Shown one piece after another: positions 21,449 to 34,028 of a DNA stretch of 64,000 nt; within the stretch, counting starts at the first letter, position 1; each line of letters opens with the position of its first letter. The stretch comes from Macrolepiota albuminosa (Eukaryota; Basidiomycota; Agaricomycetes; Agaricales; Agaricaceae), in the NCBI GenBank assembly GCA_027475525.1, contig JAMWFC010000113.1:1116001-1180000 (forward strand), written 5' to 3'. A program made the position numbers and the translations under genes. The notes under the pieces are model-generated. The model did no database searches and had not been told where the DNA came from. It saw nothing but the letters and a program-made list of their open reading frames with translations.

Positions 21449-23228
21449 ATGGCCCACCTTACTCCTCTGTTCATCGGTGGTGAAGCAAAACTTTCTGTGG
21501 CTACATTTGATGTTATCAATCCTGCCTCTGGTCTCGTAGTAGGCAAGTCTGTAAATGCTTCTCGCGAAGACTGCCAGGCCGCAGTCGATGATGCCGCAAG
21601 AGCATTTCAAACATGGGAGCACTCCACCATCGCTGAGCGTCGAAACATTCTTCTCAAGGCTGCAGAGCTTGTAGTCACAGATAAATACAAGAACAAAATC
21701 TTGGAGGCGATTCAAACGGAGACGGCTGCATCTACGGCATGGTGTACCTACAATTTGACTGCTACTACTAATAATCTGCGTACCTCAATTGGGTTTCTTG
21801 GAGAATTGAACGGACAAATTCTGCCATCCATCATTCCTGGTGGAAAGCTTGAGGTTCACCGAAGGGCAATCGGTGTTATGTACGTATGTTTTCTTCTAGT
21901 CCATGCTTATTTTCCGTCTCTTTAACGGAAGTCAACAGTTTGTCAATTGCACCCTGGAATGCGCCCGTGACACTCTCGCTCAGAGCAGTTTTGATTCCGA
22001 TCATTTGTGGTAACACTGTTGTGCTCAAGTCCTCTGAGTATAGTCCTCGTAGTCAGGCTGTTGTCGTCGAGCTCCTCCATGAAGCGGGATTGCCTTCCGG
22101 CGTACTAAACTATGTATCTGTTTCTCGTGAGGATGCTCCTGCTCGTACTGCGGAGCTCATTGCGCACCCTGCAGTACGCAAGATCACTGTATGTATGATT
22201 AAATGATGTCCCTTTTGCCTCACCTTCACTGCTTTATGGCTAGTTTACTGGTAGCGATCGCGTTGGCCGCATCATTGCCATGGAGGCTGCGAGGTATTTG
22301 AAACCTTGCATTCTTGAGCTTGGTGGAAAGGCACCTGTCATTGTGAGTTAAAATTAGCCTAGTTCTGTATTAGTGGATCGAAGAGTACCTAGGTGTTGGA
22401 TGATGCCAACATAGGAGCAGCGGCGCGAGGTATCGTTAAGGGTGCCTTCGCACACTCCGGTCAGGTTTGCATGTCCTCCGAGCGTGTAATAGTCCAGGCT
22501 CGCGTCTCCACCCCTCTTATTGGCGCAATAGTTAGTTTGTGCAAAGACCTTGATGGGAAAGTCGGCCCGTTGTTCAGTCAGAGTTCTGCAGACAATGTAG
22601 TGAGTATGGTGAAAGAGGCAGTGGAAGGAGGTGCAGAGCTCGTGCTAGGCGACTTGAAAAGGGAGCATGCAACTGTGTCACCGCACCTAGTGAAACTTGA
22701 ATTCAAGGGACTCGAAACAGGAAGAGGCCTAAGGGTGTGGGAAAAGGAATCATTTGGCCCAGGTAAGTGAATTCAGTGGCATTGAGTTTTGGCGTCGAGT
22801 TGTAAATCGACTATCGGTATTGTTATTGTTGCTTGCAGTGGTAGTATTCGTGGTGGTTGACTCAGTGGACGAAGCTGTAGAACTTGCAAACGCGTCAGAA
22901 TACTCCCTTACTGCTGGCGTGTGGTCGGATAATGCATATGCAGCGCAACATGTGGCTATGCGGGTGCGGTCAGGTGTGCATCATCCTACTTGACTGACTT
23001 TCATTGCGACTCGCTTCTGTCCCGATAGGATTCGTCAATGTCAATGGCTCCACTGTCCATTCCGAACCACTTGCGGGCGCACGCGGGTTAGGGTAAGCAC
23101 ATTTTATCATGTCAAGCTCATGAACACTGACACACTTTAGTGGTGCATCTGGTTATGGGAGATTCGATATCGACGCATTTACCGATCTCAGGGTGATTGT
23201 CTCCCATTCACGTGTTCCAAGCGATTGA
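21449..23228 (+). CDS. NAD(P)-dependent aldehyde dehydrogenase
   Basis: Seven exons (21449-21879, 21939-22188, 22244-22342, 22393-22762, 22839-22973, 23029-23092, 23141-23228) give 478 residues, the normal length of the superfamily. The enzyme oxidises an aldehyde to the acid with NAD(P)+. Visible family residues are PWNAP with the oxyanion Asn151, the FTGS nucleotide-loop motif at 228, the general base Glu252 in LELGGK and the nucleophile Cys286 in [11 protein letters not shown]. The ESFGP motif spans intron 4. The style resembles the salicylaldehyde/vanillin dehydrogenase branch seen in fungi that degrade aromatics; this subfamily call is an inference. An in-frame ATG at 21398 exists but is followed at once by TATATA, so the ATG at 21449 is preferred and 21401-21406 may be the TATA element. 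Confidence 0.9.
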
Positions 23229-23308
23229 AGGAAACGCCTATGTTTTTCTTTATAATTTTCGTTAAATAACCCTCCCATAAACTCTTATTATGTTCAAAAC
23301 TCGATGTT

Positions 23309-25913
23309 TCATGGTTCACCGAGAGCACTAAAGAATACAAGATACAATTTCAATATTGTGAAGCTACTATAAGGAATAACGTTCCTATAAACCATTGAGT
23401 AGCTGTTAGCAGCTGTCGGATGAGAAGGACTTACTCGTAGCGCACTCCCCTTCAACTGCAACCAAGGAACAACTAGAAGGAATAGACCGGTGACAACCCT
23501 AGAGGTTCTGTCTATAAAGTGCTTTCATGTAAGGATCATAGTTACTCACGCTGCTTCCACACCAAATGTCTGAAGAGCACCGTCCTTTGCAGCCCATGGG
23601 ACTTGAAAATATGCAACGGCAAACCCTACAGAAGATCTAAGCACAAAATCCAACCTTGTGAATCAAAATACTTCATACCACCAAGAACACGGGCCAAATT
23701 GATAAGAGCACTGACTTCACCCTGAGGAAGATAACATGAAGTGGACGCGTCCGCTCCCATAAGAATGCACAAACCTGGTGTTTTGGGAAACAATCGTTGA
23801 GGTACGCATATACAGCGACTGTGTGAATCATAATAGCAAGCTCCGAAATGCCCCATCCAATGATAATGGCGCCCACGCCAAGGTGTTTCTGAAAAGACGC
23901 GCCGAGCACCAAGAATCCGCAGATGAAGAGCGGTACAGCGGTATAACATGCCCTTTCCGTCTTAATGTAGACCTTGTATATTGAGAAATGTGGTGTGAGT
24001 CTCACCAGAGACGGCTCTCAGCCTCGAATACTCCATTATTGCGACGGACGCTGACGTTCATGATCCAATCATTCATATAACGGCCTGTGAGTTCACCAAT
24101 TATAACAGATACCTAAAGTCGACGTAAAATGTTAAAAACTTGAAAAAAAAGACATCTATCTATTGAGACACATACGATGGGAGTCGCGTAGAGACCTGAA
24201 ATGATCAATGGATCAAATGCATAACCAACTGGTGGAGCTTCCCCGAGAAAGACGGCGTTCGTCACCTGAATTTAAACCGACCATTGAGCGAACGAAAGTG
24301 GATATATTCAAAGTTGCGACTGACGTTAATACCGATGCCAAACCCGAAAATTACACCCTAAATGTCAGCGCAAAGTCAGTGTCGACTCATGAAACCAGAA
24401 CTATGGATTGACCTCTAATATGAGAATGCTGAGAACATGAGGTCTCCACACAACCTGAAATGGTGACACAATAGCTCTAGTCCAAGTAGCCCTATACTTT
24501 GCCATCCTGACTCCAGTGATTCCCAGAAGCGTCTCAATACGGTACCGAAGCCCAGTCGTAAGACGTGGCGGAACCGGTTTAAGCGTGCGGTCATACATTC
24601 TGATTTCCAGGTCAAGATCGGAAAATTGTGAAATGGAAGCTCTCACGTCTCTTCCATAAAAAATGTGATAAGAGTTACCACAACGACTGAGTAAAGGCAT
24701 CCGACAGCATATGACCACCGCCAATTTTGACGGGCAACGAGAAATCCGAGTGCAAATGGCGAAAGGAATGGGGAAATTACGAACCCCATGGTCCAGATAT
24801 TGAGCTAGAGGTAGAGGTATCATCTATATGAGATGACAGTCAAACATTGCTGCGTAGGACACACCTTGCGAGCTTGCAAGTGGAAAGGAAATAGATCTGT
24901 TACTATGTAGAGGCCCTGGGCATCAGACTGATTCAGTTTCAGTGATAGACAAACTATCGACAACGTACGGTAACCTGTGGTGCCGTCCTGAAATTTGTCC
25001 TGAGTCACTTTTTTAACAAGCCAGAAAATTTTCCTACCCAAAAAACGCTGTCAAGCAGCGCATAGCTAACACAAGGGTCAGAAATTTTTCCAAGTCGGGC
25101 TGGTGATGACTAAACCTGCAAAGGTCTTCAAGTCGGGAGCAAAGGTAGCTCCGATTAGAAATCCTAGCGCCAGGACCTTGGAGAGATTTTTAGTAATCAA
25201 CATCTTACGTTCCTACAAGGCGTTCACCTGAGACCAAAAAAGCACAGGCAACCGTCCGTAACGATTGACGAATATGATAGCAGCAATACCACCCCATCCT
25301 GTAGTGCTCGTTTAAGTAAACGACCAGGACACCAGTTCAAAAACACGAACCAAGTAAGAAGATACTCCAGCTGCGTAAAAACGAGTCAAAGGCGAGAATG
25401 TGAGTGGACGAAAAAAATCCACCTACTTCGATGTCAGGTTATTAATTACGCCAGGAGTCCTGTCGTATTGTTTGGCGAGTGCAAAAATAGCGGCGATGCC
25501 TAGACATGGAGTGAAGTAATTATTCAATTCAAGAAGAACTTCTTTCACCAATTCCAGAGTCAAAGTCCGGGACGATTGCAGCCAAGGTGACAATGAATAA
25601 CAAAAAGTTTTTTCTGCGGTCACTCCAATTTTGGGGATCGAGATCAGAATCGTGAGGCTGTGGCCATAGAACTTTGGTTCCATCTGGAGAGAGTTTAAGT
25701 CTCGAGGCTATAACCTCCCCAAACTCAATCCTCGCTTCCCTGTTGAAGGGTATTCTCAGCGTTCTGGAGAACGTTCTAAAAAGACACGTACTCCGGGTCT
25801 ACTACCAGCCGTCCCGCACGCTTTTCATGGAAAGAATAAAGGTCTATGTCGCTCACCGGGGAGACGGTTTCGAGAATGTCATTTTTCTCCGTGGAGGTTC
25901 GCTTGGAATGCAT
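23309..25913 (-). CDS. MFS transporter, copy A of a tandem pair
   Basis: A multi-exon gene on the minus strand starting MHSKRTSTEKND. The soluble N-terminus ends in the DPQNWSDRRK motif that precedes the first membrane helix in many fungal DHA1-type major facilitator transporters. Further exons carry NNLTSNWSIFLLGW-type sequence across an intron, LNIWTMGFVISPF, ETLLGITGVRMAKYR and, near the C-terminus, GEVSALINLARVLGG. About twelve membrane helices are expected. The protein sits in the plasma or vacuolar membrane and probably exports or imports a small organic molecule by proton coupling; the substrate cannot be told. It is a paralogue of the gene at 26937-29412 with corresponding introns. 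The frame runs 36 codons past the point where copy B stops; alternatively a GTAAGT there starts a 3' intron, so the left border is uncertain. Confidence 0.8.
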
Positions 25914-26936
25914 GATAAGGAGAAAAGATGACTGTGATAGTTGATGACAAGATGTCTAAGTTCGCAAGTATTTATTGCATGAGTCCCTATCTTTGTTCCT
26001 TGGTGTGTCCAGGCGTTGTAATTGGTTAGATCCAAGATTCGGAGTCAATTAGCCATCCACGTCAACCCCCTTTCCCTGTCAGCCCTGATTGATCGGGTAT
26101 AAGGTCAGTCATGTGTGAGCTACAGTTCTTAATGACACAAAAGTCTTCTAGCGATATATGCAGAGGAGCTTTGACTTCGTGTGATCGGGTGGAAACGCGC
26201 GTAAGGCAAACCATGTGGCTTCAAAGCAGACAGGGTGACAGATCGTGGGACCCGGAACATGATTATGTAGATATACTGTCAGATCTAGAGGCTTTTCTGA
26301 TTTTCTTGCCCGGTTTCTTGAGGATTTTCCTATGGCTATGTTCCTTTTCAACAAATGGACATTTTTAGCTTGGAATTCGCAATACAATCTATTTTTGATG
26401 TTGATCGTGTCACTATGATAAAAGCAATGCCTGTTTTCGAAATGATTTTTTCGTCTGAAATCAATCTCAATCGGCTGTATAAACTCCTTGGTTTTATTAC
26501 GCATTGAATATTTGCGAAGCTTGGCAAACATACGTGCTTGCCGGCGTCCAGTCTGATCTAATATAGCATTCCACGGAGTCCTGGGGTTGCTGTAAGTTTC
26601 CTACTATGAATGTAGTGGACCTACCACTTGGGCCATATGTATGAGAACGAATGTGGGTTCAGAGAAGAGATTGATTTATAATACTAGTAGATACTGAAGT
26701 TGTCCGTAATAAATCACTTCATATTGAAAATCAACACAATAAATGCGGGAACCAACCATAGGGACATAACAAGTTCATTGAGCTCATAATTTTCTCGAAC
26801 TGAGATAACACACGACCGAGAACTTGTCCTTATATTGGCCATAACAGGTAACAGCTGAATGAATTGCCCATCAACGAATCGAATAAAGCTCCTGTACAAA
26901 AATTGAGATGTGGGAAGACCAAGTCCGGGAAGGTAT
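25914..26936. other. Intergenic between the two MFS genes
   Basis: Promoter of copy A and 3' UTR of copy B. Short open frames here have no motif and overlap on both strands. Confidence 0.5.
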
Positions 26937-29412
26937 TTAGCTTACTCTCAGGCGGCGACCTTTAATTTGCAAGGCAGGGACAACCAGAAGGAACAGGCCA
27001 ACCACGACCCTACGAATAAATTTCAGCGCTTTACTCAAAGATACGTAGTTGCTAATGCACTTACGCGGCTTCAACTCCAAACGTTTGAATAGCCCCGTTT
27101 CTAGTTGCCCATGGCACTTGAAAGTATGCTACACTGAAACCTGAACTCAAGAATCTCAGAGTTACACAAAGGGATATACTCTAGAGACGTACCTCCCAAA
27201 GTCCTGGCTAGATTTATGAGACCACTGATTTCCCCCTGTGGGACTCGGTAACAAAGGCACGTGAAACAAAGTAGTAATGACCTACTTTTTGCCTCGGAAA
27301 GCAATCGTTACAATACGCATAGACAGCCACAGTGTTTATCATCACCGCCAGTTCCGCAATTCCCCACCCCATTACTAGTGCACCAACACTCAAATGTCTT
27401 TCAAAGGCTGCTCCAAGCGTGATGAAGCCACAGATATATAATGGCACAGCAATATAACAAGCCCTTCAAAAAAGCTGTTAATGTCTCGCTGGTTAGCGGA
27501 AGAAAATAATACCAGAGACGACTTTCGGCTTCAAAGACCCCGTTGTTCCGCCGGATACTTGTATTCATGATCCAATCATTCATATAACGACCAATCAGTT
27601 CTCCGATAACCACAGCCACCTACAAACTCTTGAGACAAGTCTACGAGACATAAAAGGTAAACTCACAACTGGTGTGCCGTATGAACCTGCAACCGCAAAC
27701 TGGCTGAATAGATACCCTGGAGGATCCGTTTCCAAAAACACCGCATTCGTCGTCTAAAGATAAACACCTTGAAATTCTCTGGAGCTCAACGTGGGAAGTT
27801 GCTTACATTGATGCCAATGGAGAATCCAAAGACCATCGCCTGACATATTGGGTGATTGAGTTATGATAGATGAAGAAGACACCTACTTCAAACCAGAGAA
27901 TCATCATAAGATGTGGTCGCCAAACAACGTTAAAGGGGGAAAGAATGGATTCTTTCCATGATGAACGGTATTTTGCCATCTTGACTCCAGTAAGACCGAT
28001 GAGAGTCTCAATACGATAACGAAGGCCTTTAGTTGGAGGTTCTGGGATCGGTTTGACAGTGCGATCGTACATACTGATCAATTAGCGCTCATGTGGAGAA
28101 GCCAAAATGGTTTAGGAAAGCTTACGTTTCCTCACCAAAGAAAACAATCAAGAGAACCACAATTGCAGAGTAAATTGATCCAATACCATATGCCCAGCGC
28201 CAGTTCGCACGTGCGACAAGGAACCCAAAAGCGAACGGAGAGATGAAGGGCGAAATAATGAAACCCATAGTCCAGATATTAAGCTATTGTGTACATCAAA
28301 CGACTTTTATTGGGTTGAGTGATTTATTGACGTTTGTACTGACCTTTCGAGCTTGTAAATGGAAAGGATACATGTCGCTAATGACGTATAGACCCTATGT
28401 ATGGTATGACATCGGCAGGGACTCGATGATACGATAGACTTCGCTACGAACCGTGACCTGAGGGGCACTCCTAATTTAGTGAATAAGTCAGGTGTTGATA
28501 CTTTGTCGAAACAAGTGGTTTTCTCACGCGAAGAAAGCTGTGAGACACCTCATGCCTTGGGATTTTCAATCAGTATGCTTTATGGGACTTGGATGAGATA
28601 TATACCTGCAAATACCTTCAATGTCGGTGCGAAAGTAGCTCCTACGAGGAATCCGAGGGCTAAGACCTAAAAATGGCATGCTTAAGCAAGTTACGTCGGG
28701 CATGTTGGGAAAGACTGGCCTGTGACCAGAGCAGAATGGGAAGCCGTCCGTAACGTCGCATTAGCATGACGGCAAAGAGGCCACCCCAACCTGCAGACAT
28801 AATTCAATTATGAGTATACATAGGCAGAACACAAAAGATCCTGACCAAGCAAGAAGATACTCCAGCTAACGATACCAGAGGTAAAGTCTGATATTAGTGA
28901 AAGGCAGTGTACTTACTTCGAGGTCAAGTTGTTGATTTCACCCGGGGTCGTGTCATATTGTTTCGCCAATGCAAATATTGCAGCAATACCTGTTGCTCAA
29001 TTTCAAATTAAAACATTTCCAACCTCGAAGGTACACCCACCTATGCCTGAATCGAAGTCAGGGACAATAGCAGCAAGGGTAATGATAATAAGTTGGACCG
29101 TCTTGCGCCGAGCGCTCCAATTCTGAGGATCATCGGGGGAATCAGTGGGTTGGGGCCAGAGGACCTTAGTCCCGTCCTTATTGAGTTTTAGCTGGGAAGC
29201 AACGCTCTCTCCCAGCTCAATCTTCGCTTCTCTGAAAAAATTGTTAACATTTGAAATCAAAAGGCAATCAGGACTGACTGTGGATCGATGATCAGTCGAC
29301 CGGCATTCTTCTCATGGTAGGAGAGGAGGTCAATTTCGGACCTGTCGCTATCGCTTTTGCCTGAAGCATGGTCGAACTTCTCTTCCTCGTTCGTAGATTG
29401 GTCGGGGGTCAT
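26937..29412 (-). CDS. MFS transporter, copy B of a tandem pair
   Basis: Starts MTPDQSTNEEEKFD at 29412. Exon 1 (29412-29279) ends in ...LIIDPQ, and intron 1 lies at the position equivalent to intron 1 of copy A (...LVVDPE). Further landmarks are DPQNWSARRKTVQ, TLAAIVPDFDSGIG, LNIWTMGFIISPF, ETLIGLTGVKMAKYR, ISGLINLARTLGG and the C-terminus KGRRLRVS followed by TAA. The layout is that of a 12-helix major facilitator with a short cytoplasmic N-terminus, most like the DHA1 drug:proton antiporter/HOL1-type fungal families; the substrate is unknown. Same orientation, corresponding introns and matching motifs show that copies A and B arose by tandem duplication, with about 1 kb between them. Confidence 0.85.
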
Positions 29413-30193
29413 CTGTGTGGGTGTGTGGCTCAAAGGCAGCTAGTTGCATATTTATAGAGGCCAACGCGATTTGTAAGGACACTGTACAAAAACTTTGAAT
29501 GAGAAAGGGCGAATCTTCCCATGATTACTGTGCCTGTTCACTGGGTAGAACGTACATCAGCGTTAAGGATTTATGGTTGGTTACGGTTACATTTATTGGC
29601 AGGGTTAGGTACTTGACTCAACAGCACGATAGTCAATGTCCGTGGAAAATGTACAGCGTTCCACGGACAGAGCGAGATAACTTCAAAAGCCATAATGTGA
29701 ATCCAGAAGGAGACGTGTTCCTCGAAAAGACTAGCTAGGAGCGCTGTGGGAAGTGCTATTTCCCACGTAATTACTTATTCATTGATTGGATGAAGCCACG
29801 TGCTGAGTGACGTTTATAGCATCCGGATTACTTCATTTGGATATACTATGCCTGACATCTGAGTGGTCATTTAGAACTCCGCTCGGACAAGAGTTTCGAC
29901 AGAACGCGACTCAGACGTGTCGACCAGAATGACAAACTCCGCTCGATGACAGGACACAACAACCAGACCGTATTTTGAGTAAACTCCTGGCGTCACCGTA
30001 GGTAACATATAACACCTCTAATGTCAAGTTACTAGTGCTAAATATGGTTAGTTGTAGCAGAAATTGATTTTGTCTGACTCAGAAGGTTATTCAAATATTA
30101 GAGAAGGCATAGTAATCTATTTCTTTGCTTGGCTAATGATCACTGGTTGATTGTGGTGGAGGAACAAGACTAGAGACGAGACTGGGTGCTTTC
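29413..30193. other. Intergenic, upstream of MFS copy B
   Basis: No coding sequence recognised. It presumably carries the promoter of copy B. GC content falls towards the right, where the CpG-free block begins. Confidence 0.45.
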
Positions 30194-30891
30194 GAGCATG
30201 GAGCAACTGTGACCAAATCCTAGTCATTTCATTCATTCATTTGAACTATTTATTCCTTGATTATCAATTATTCTTGAGTACTTGCTATGAGTATATAAGC
30301 CAGTACTTCCCATGTTTAGTAGTCAGTTCTTTCCAACCATCATAGGACACTAACAGAAATTGATTCTGAAGAAAATGCCCAATAATGCACACACAACTCA
30401 ACATGTAACAGAGTTGCAAAACAGTAGTTTAAAAAGATGTCCACTTTCAAAGAGTAGGCAAAAATTGCATGAATAAGTTATTCCTCAGCCTGAAGAAATG
30501 TTTTCAGACAACCAATTTTGAAAAACAACAAAGTGTCAGATTCCACAACAACAAGAAAGATCTATAACTAAGAATATATTTAAAACCTTCCAAGCTATTT
30601 GAGATCAATTCTAATGTACCTTGAAAATCTACTTTTGAGATTTACTTTGATAAGTTTGCACCACAAAGAGCTGAAGGTTCCTCATATGATTTTTTCATCC
30701 TATGTTTGAAAACTCCAGCATCAATTGAATTTAAATGAATTTTGAGTATGTTCTTAAACTATTTCTGTCAAAAAATATAAAATATATATTAAAATAAGCT
30801 AAAAACTTCTTCTAGAATGAGCTAAGCTCAGCTGGGGTATCAATATGTCTGTTAAATAAGCAGCCTTTTTGTTTATCTCTGTATTATAGTA
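30194..30891. other. CpG-free, AT-rich decayed repeat (left part)
   Basis: Not one CG dinucleotide is seen between 30195 and the transposon border at 30897. Six-frame translations are full of stops with occasional coding-like stretches. With 51657-53308 it formed one continuous sequence before the old Ty3/Gypsy element inserted (target duplication AAGGC). Complete loss of CpG is the end point of deamination of methylated cytosine in an old repeat. The original element cannot be identified. Confidence 0.7.
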
Positions 30892-30896
30892 AAGGC
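30892..30896. repeat. Target-site duplication of the old Ty3/Gypsy element (left)
   Basis: AAGGC directly left of the LTR end TGACA (minus strand). The same five bases follow the other end of the element at 51652-51656. Confidence 0.85.
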
Positions 30897-31767
30897 TGTC
30901 AAGTTCCACTGACGACGGGGGCTTCCAACTGCGAGCAGGTCCTTACTAGGTGGACTCGATGTCTACAAATAACTCTGGAGAGCTGAGGGTGCACCCTGGG
31001 GGTAGCTGGCAGGGCTCCAGTGGGGCTCCGGGGTGTATACGGAGAGCCGGAGGTGGGGCTGGTAGAGGTGGGGTCCTGGGCTGAGTCCGAGACATGACAA
31101 AGTGGAGGCAGAGCCGGAGGGCAGAAAGACACTGAGGGAGAGGATCAAGGACGACCCGAGACTGAGAGATGGAAGAGAAGAAAAGTGAGACTTAAGACTG
31201 GGAGACTGAGTTGAAGGAAAACAAGTAGATTCAGTAAGTAGATAGATGAACAAGCATAGAGATGAGAGTTATAGCAACATTAAGACTACTGTAATGTACT
31301 ACGAACTGCGGGTTAAATACCAGGTGCTGGGTGAGCTCCAGGCCCTCTGGGTAAGGTCCGTGCCTCCCTCCATGTGGTGCATCCTGTGCGGTGTATTGTC
31401 TGGGTGTCAGTCCTCTGCGGCCATGTGGCTCCAGAGGTGTAAATGGGTTGCGGTGTATTGCCCAGGCTCAAGAATGGCACTGGGAGTGCAGTGTTGAGTG
31501 GGGGTGGCCTCTGGGCTTGATCAATTGAGGTTCAGGATGGCATCCGGAGCATGTAGCATGTTGGCTGGGCTTCGGGTCTTATCGGAGGGCTGGGCATTAG
31601 GCTTTGCTGGGCTGGCCTTGGTCAGAGTGGCATTGGATCTAGTCAGCCTTGGCCTGATGTGTCCTGGAGACATGCTGGGTGGGGGGGGGGGGCGAGTGGG
31701 TTTCGAAGGAGGGGTTTCAGGCAAGAATTACTGGGGGGTCGGGGTGGCATAGGTGTGGCTTGTGACA
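30897..31767 (-). repeat. 3' LTR of the old element (871 bp)
   Basis: On the minus strand it starts TGTCACAAGCC at 31767, right after a G-rich tract, and ends GGAACTTGACA at 30897. Start and end correspond to TGTCACGACC and GGAACCTGACA of the young LTR. A GTAGTCTTAAT word (minus strand, about 31279-31289) matches the predicted RNA start of the young LTR, GTAGTCTTGAT. Confidence 0.85.
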
Positions 31768-31778
31768 TCACCCCCCCC
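31768..31778 (-). other. Polypurine tract of the old element
   Basis: On the minus strand a run of G followed by TGA abuts the LTR start, the same as AGGGGGGGGTGA before the 3' LTR of the young element. It would prime plus-strand DNA synthesis. Confidence 0.75.
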
Positions 31779-32620
31779 TTTAGCACTGAGTCCCTACGAG
31801 GCGTTGGGGGGCTGTGTCCTTCTTCATGAAAGCCAAATTTGAAGTTTTGAAGCTTAATGCCATTAGTCAGACAGCTAGAAAAGAAGGGTGTCATCTCTGG
31901 GAGGCTCTCCCCTGTCTTTTCATGTTGTGTGAACTGACGCCTCTCCACTCCCCAACTCCTCCTCTGGCCAGGAACAACTCTCTGGTCACCTGGAAAGAGT
32001 ACAAGGCACACCAGAGCATGTACGAGGGATGCCGGGACCACTGGCACATTGAGAAACTCGTCGACGTTATCCCTATTGTAGGGAGAATTTTGCAAGCTTT
32101 GGACCCGGCACTGATCACCGGGCCCTCCTTACTCCAGTCCCCCCTGCCTCTGCCTCTTTGGTCCATGTCAAACGATGGCCTACCCTCGGCGTGGGCCAAG
32201 TGTGGGAGGTTCCTTCAGCGCAGTGAATTCCCCAAGCCCAGGTAATGGTGGAGCAATTTGCGGCAGCCCAGGGGCGCCATCGGGGGCCACTGGAATGGGC
32301 TTAGTGTGAGGCAGTGGGTCCAGTGCATGGGCCTACTGTTTTGAAGAGCTTCTGCTGACTCCTGCAGTGTGTGATGTGTGCGTGCTGGGGGGGTATCTTG
32401 CGAGTTTGAGGAGCCTATGGCAGGGTCCCACCGGGATACCTCTATGTGCATGGTGTGCCAGCTTTGGCACGAAAGGTGTTCAGTGGTGTTGGCATGGCGG
32501 GCACGTTGTATGGCCTGGGAGCAGGGATGGAGTGAGGAGTGGGTGATGGAGAGGTTGGGGAGAGTCCCAATACCAGGGCACAGGCCAGGGGGTCTCTGGA
32601 GGCTGGGGCCACACATCGCC

Positions 32621-33567
32621 GTTGATGACGCCCAAATCGAGCTGGATGCTGCGTGGACTATCACTAGTGCAGCTACTTAGCCGATATAGCTTTGGGCATG
32701 CTAAGTGTGTGTGAGAGTCCCGGACAGGTCCCAGAGAACACACGGTAGGCAAGAGGTTGGTGGCAAGGAAAGTGGGTAATTGGAGGCACTTGCGTATGGC
32801 TCCAAAACGTGGCTACAGGGCGCTAAGAGTCGCTAAGGGGAAGTGCTAAGAGTGTGGGAAAGTCGCTAAGGAAGGCGCTAAGTATTAGCACCTAGAATGT
32901 GATAATAAAAGGATGAGATTGCTTAGCAGATCTAAGCACAAAAGCCAAGCTGTAGTTGCAAGGCACTAGAGAGAGAGAGATAGAAAACTAGAGCAGAGTC
33001 CTCTTGCTTGACACGGTCAACAAAAGGTAGTCTGTTGCGTATGGAGACCAAAATGTTGGGATACGATCCCTACTGCCAAATTGATTCCCTGTACTACTAA
33101 CAAAAAGTAGGTATTTATAGTAAAGAAAGTTAGCCGATGCTAAGAGGTTAAGCGCCGCTAGAGGGTGGTGAACTGATAAAAATGTAAGTAAATGCGGTGA
33201 ATTGAATTGTATAGTAAAAAGGTCCATAATGATGCTGTCACGGAAATACTTCATCATTTCCCCTTGTAAGCGCTGCCACTGGCTAAGAGCATTATGCCGG
33301 ATTGACTGATGCCAAGTGTCTGTATAAATGTATAGCCTTGGAGTGCAAGTGGCAAGGTGCGGCGAGGTGTCAATAGTGGTGCGAAGAATAAGTGGTGCCA
33401 TAAAAAGTGGTCTGAGAGTAATTGGAGTCTGTAGCTGCGAGTTATTAGTGTAAAAATATGAGAAAAATAGCGCTGGAAGCGCTAGAGCGTGGCGCTTCTG
33501 GTGGTACTAGTGGGCCTATATGAGGTGCGGGTATTGGTGCTATCGGTAGCCAGCCACGATGCAGGCT
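32621..33567. mobile_element. Insertion of ~0.95 kb in the old antisense gene, possible solo LTR
   Basis: The sequences left (ccacacatcgcc, ending 32620) and right (catcaccatcc, from 33568) are homologous to one uninterrupted stretch at 33809-33825, so 32621-33567 is extra DNA. It encodes nothing long. Five GCTAAG words lie between 32821 and 32882, with more GCGCT-type words at 33460-33500, which gives a promoter-like look. Exact ends and target duplication are unclear (CATC[G/A]CC at both sides is the best candidate). The element type is not identified. Confidence 0.5.
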
Positions 33568-34028
33568 CATCACCATCCTTGCACGCATCATGTAGTTGTG
33601 CCATGTGCTGCCTCAGAGTCACCTCCAGCCCCTCGAGTCAATAAGGGCAAGCGACAGGCCCGAGATTCATCGGACGAGGATGATGTGCCCCCCACCCAAC
33701 GTCGTCGAGAGTCTCCGGAGGCTGAGGTTGCGGGCCCTTTGAGCCTCCTGAGGCAGGTGTTTTCTCCCAATACCAGGGCATGGGCCAGGGGGTCTCCAGA
33801 GGCTGGGGCCACACATCACCATCCTTGCGCACGTCGTGTGGTCATGCTGTGTGCTGCCTCAGAGTTGTTGCCTTTGGAGTCGCCTCCAGCCCCTTGAGTC
33901 GATAAGGGCAAGCGACAGGCCCGATTCATTGGACGAGGATGACGTGCTCCCCATCCAACGTCGTTGAGAGTCTCCGGAGGCTGAGGTCACGGGCCTTTTG
34001 AGCCTCCTGGGGCAGGTGTTTTCTCCTG
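33568..34028 (+). repeat. Tandem duplication, period ~246 bp
   Basis: Copy 1 (33568-33813) and copy 2 (33814 to about 34028) both run from catcaccatccttgc to a tttctcc word, with scattered C/T differences. Part of the unit (cccaataccaggg...ccacacatc) also appears at 32567-32618. The repeat lies in the region coding for the basic/Ser-Pro linker of the old antisense protein. Confidence 0.75.

Noticed and set aside
31521..31724. Minus-strand frame starting PETPPSKPTRPP read as the Gag N-terminus of another element
   Set aside because: The same sequence at both ends of the old element is the LTR start (TGTCA...), right after a polypurine tract, so the apparent coding similarity comes from LTR sequence.
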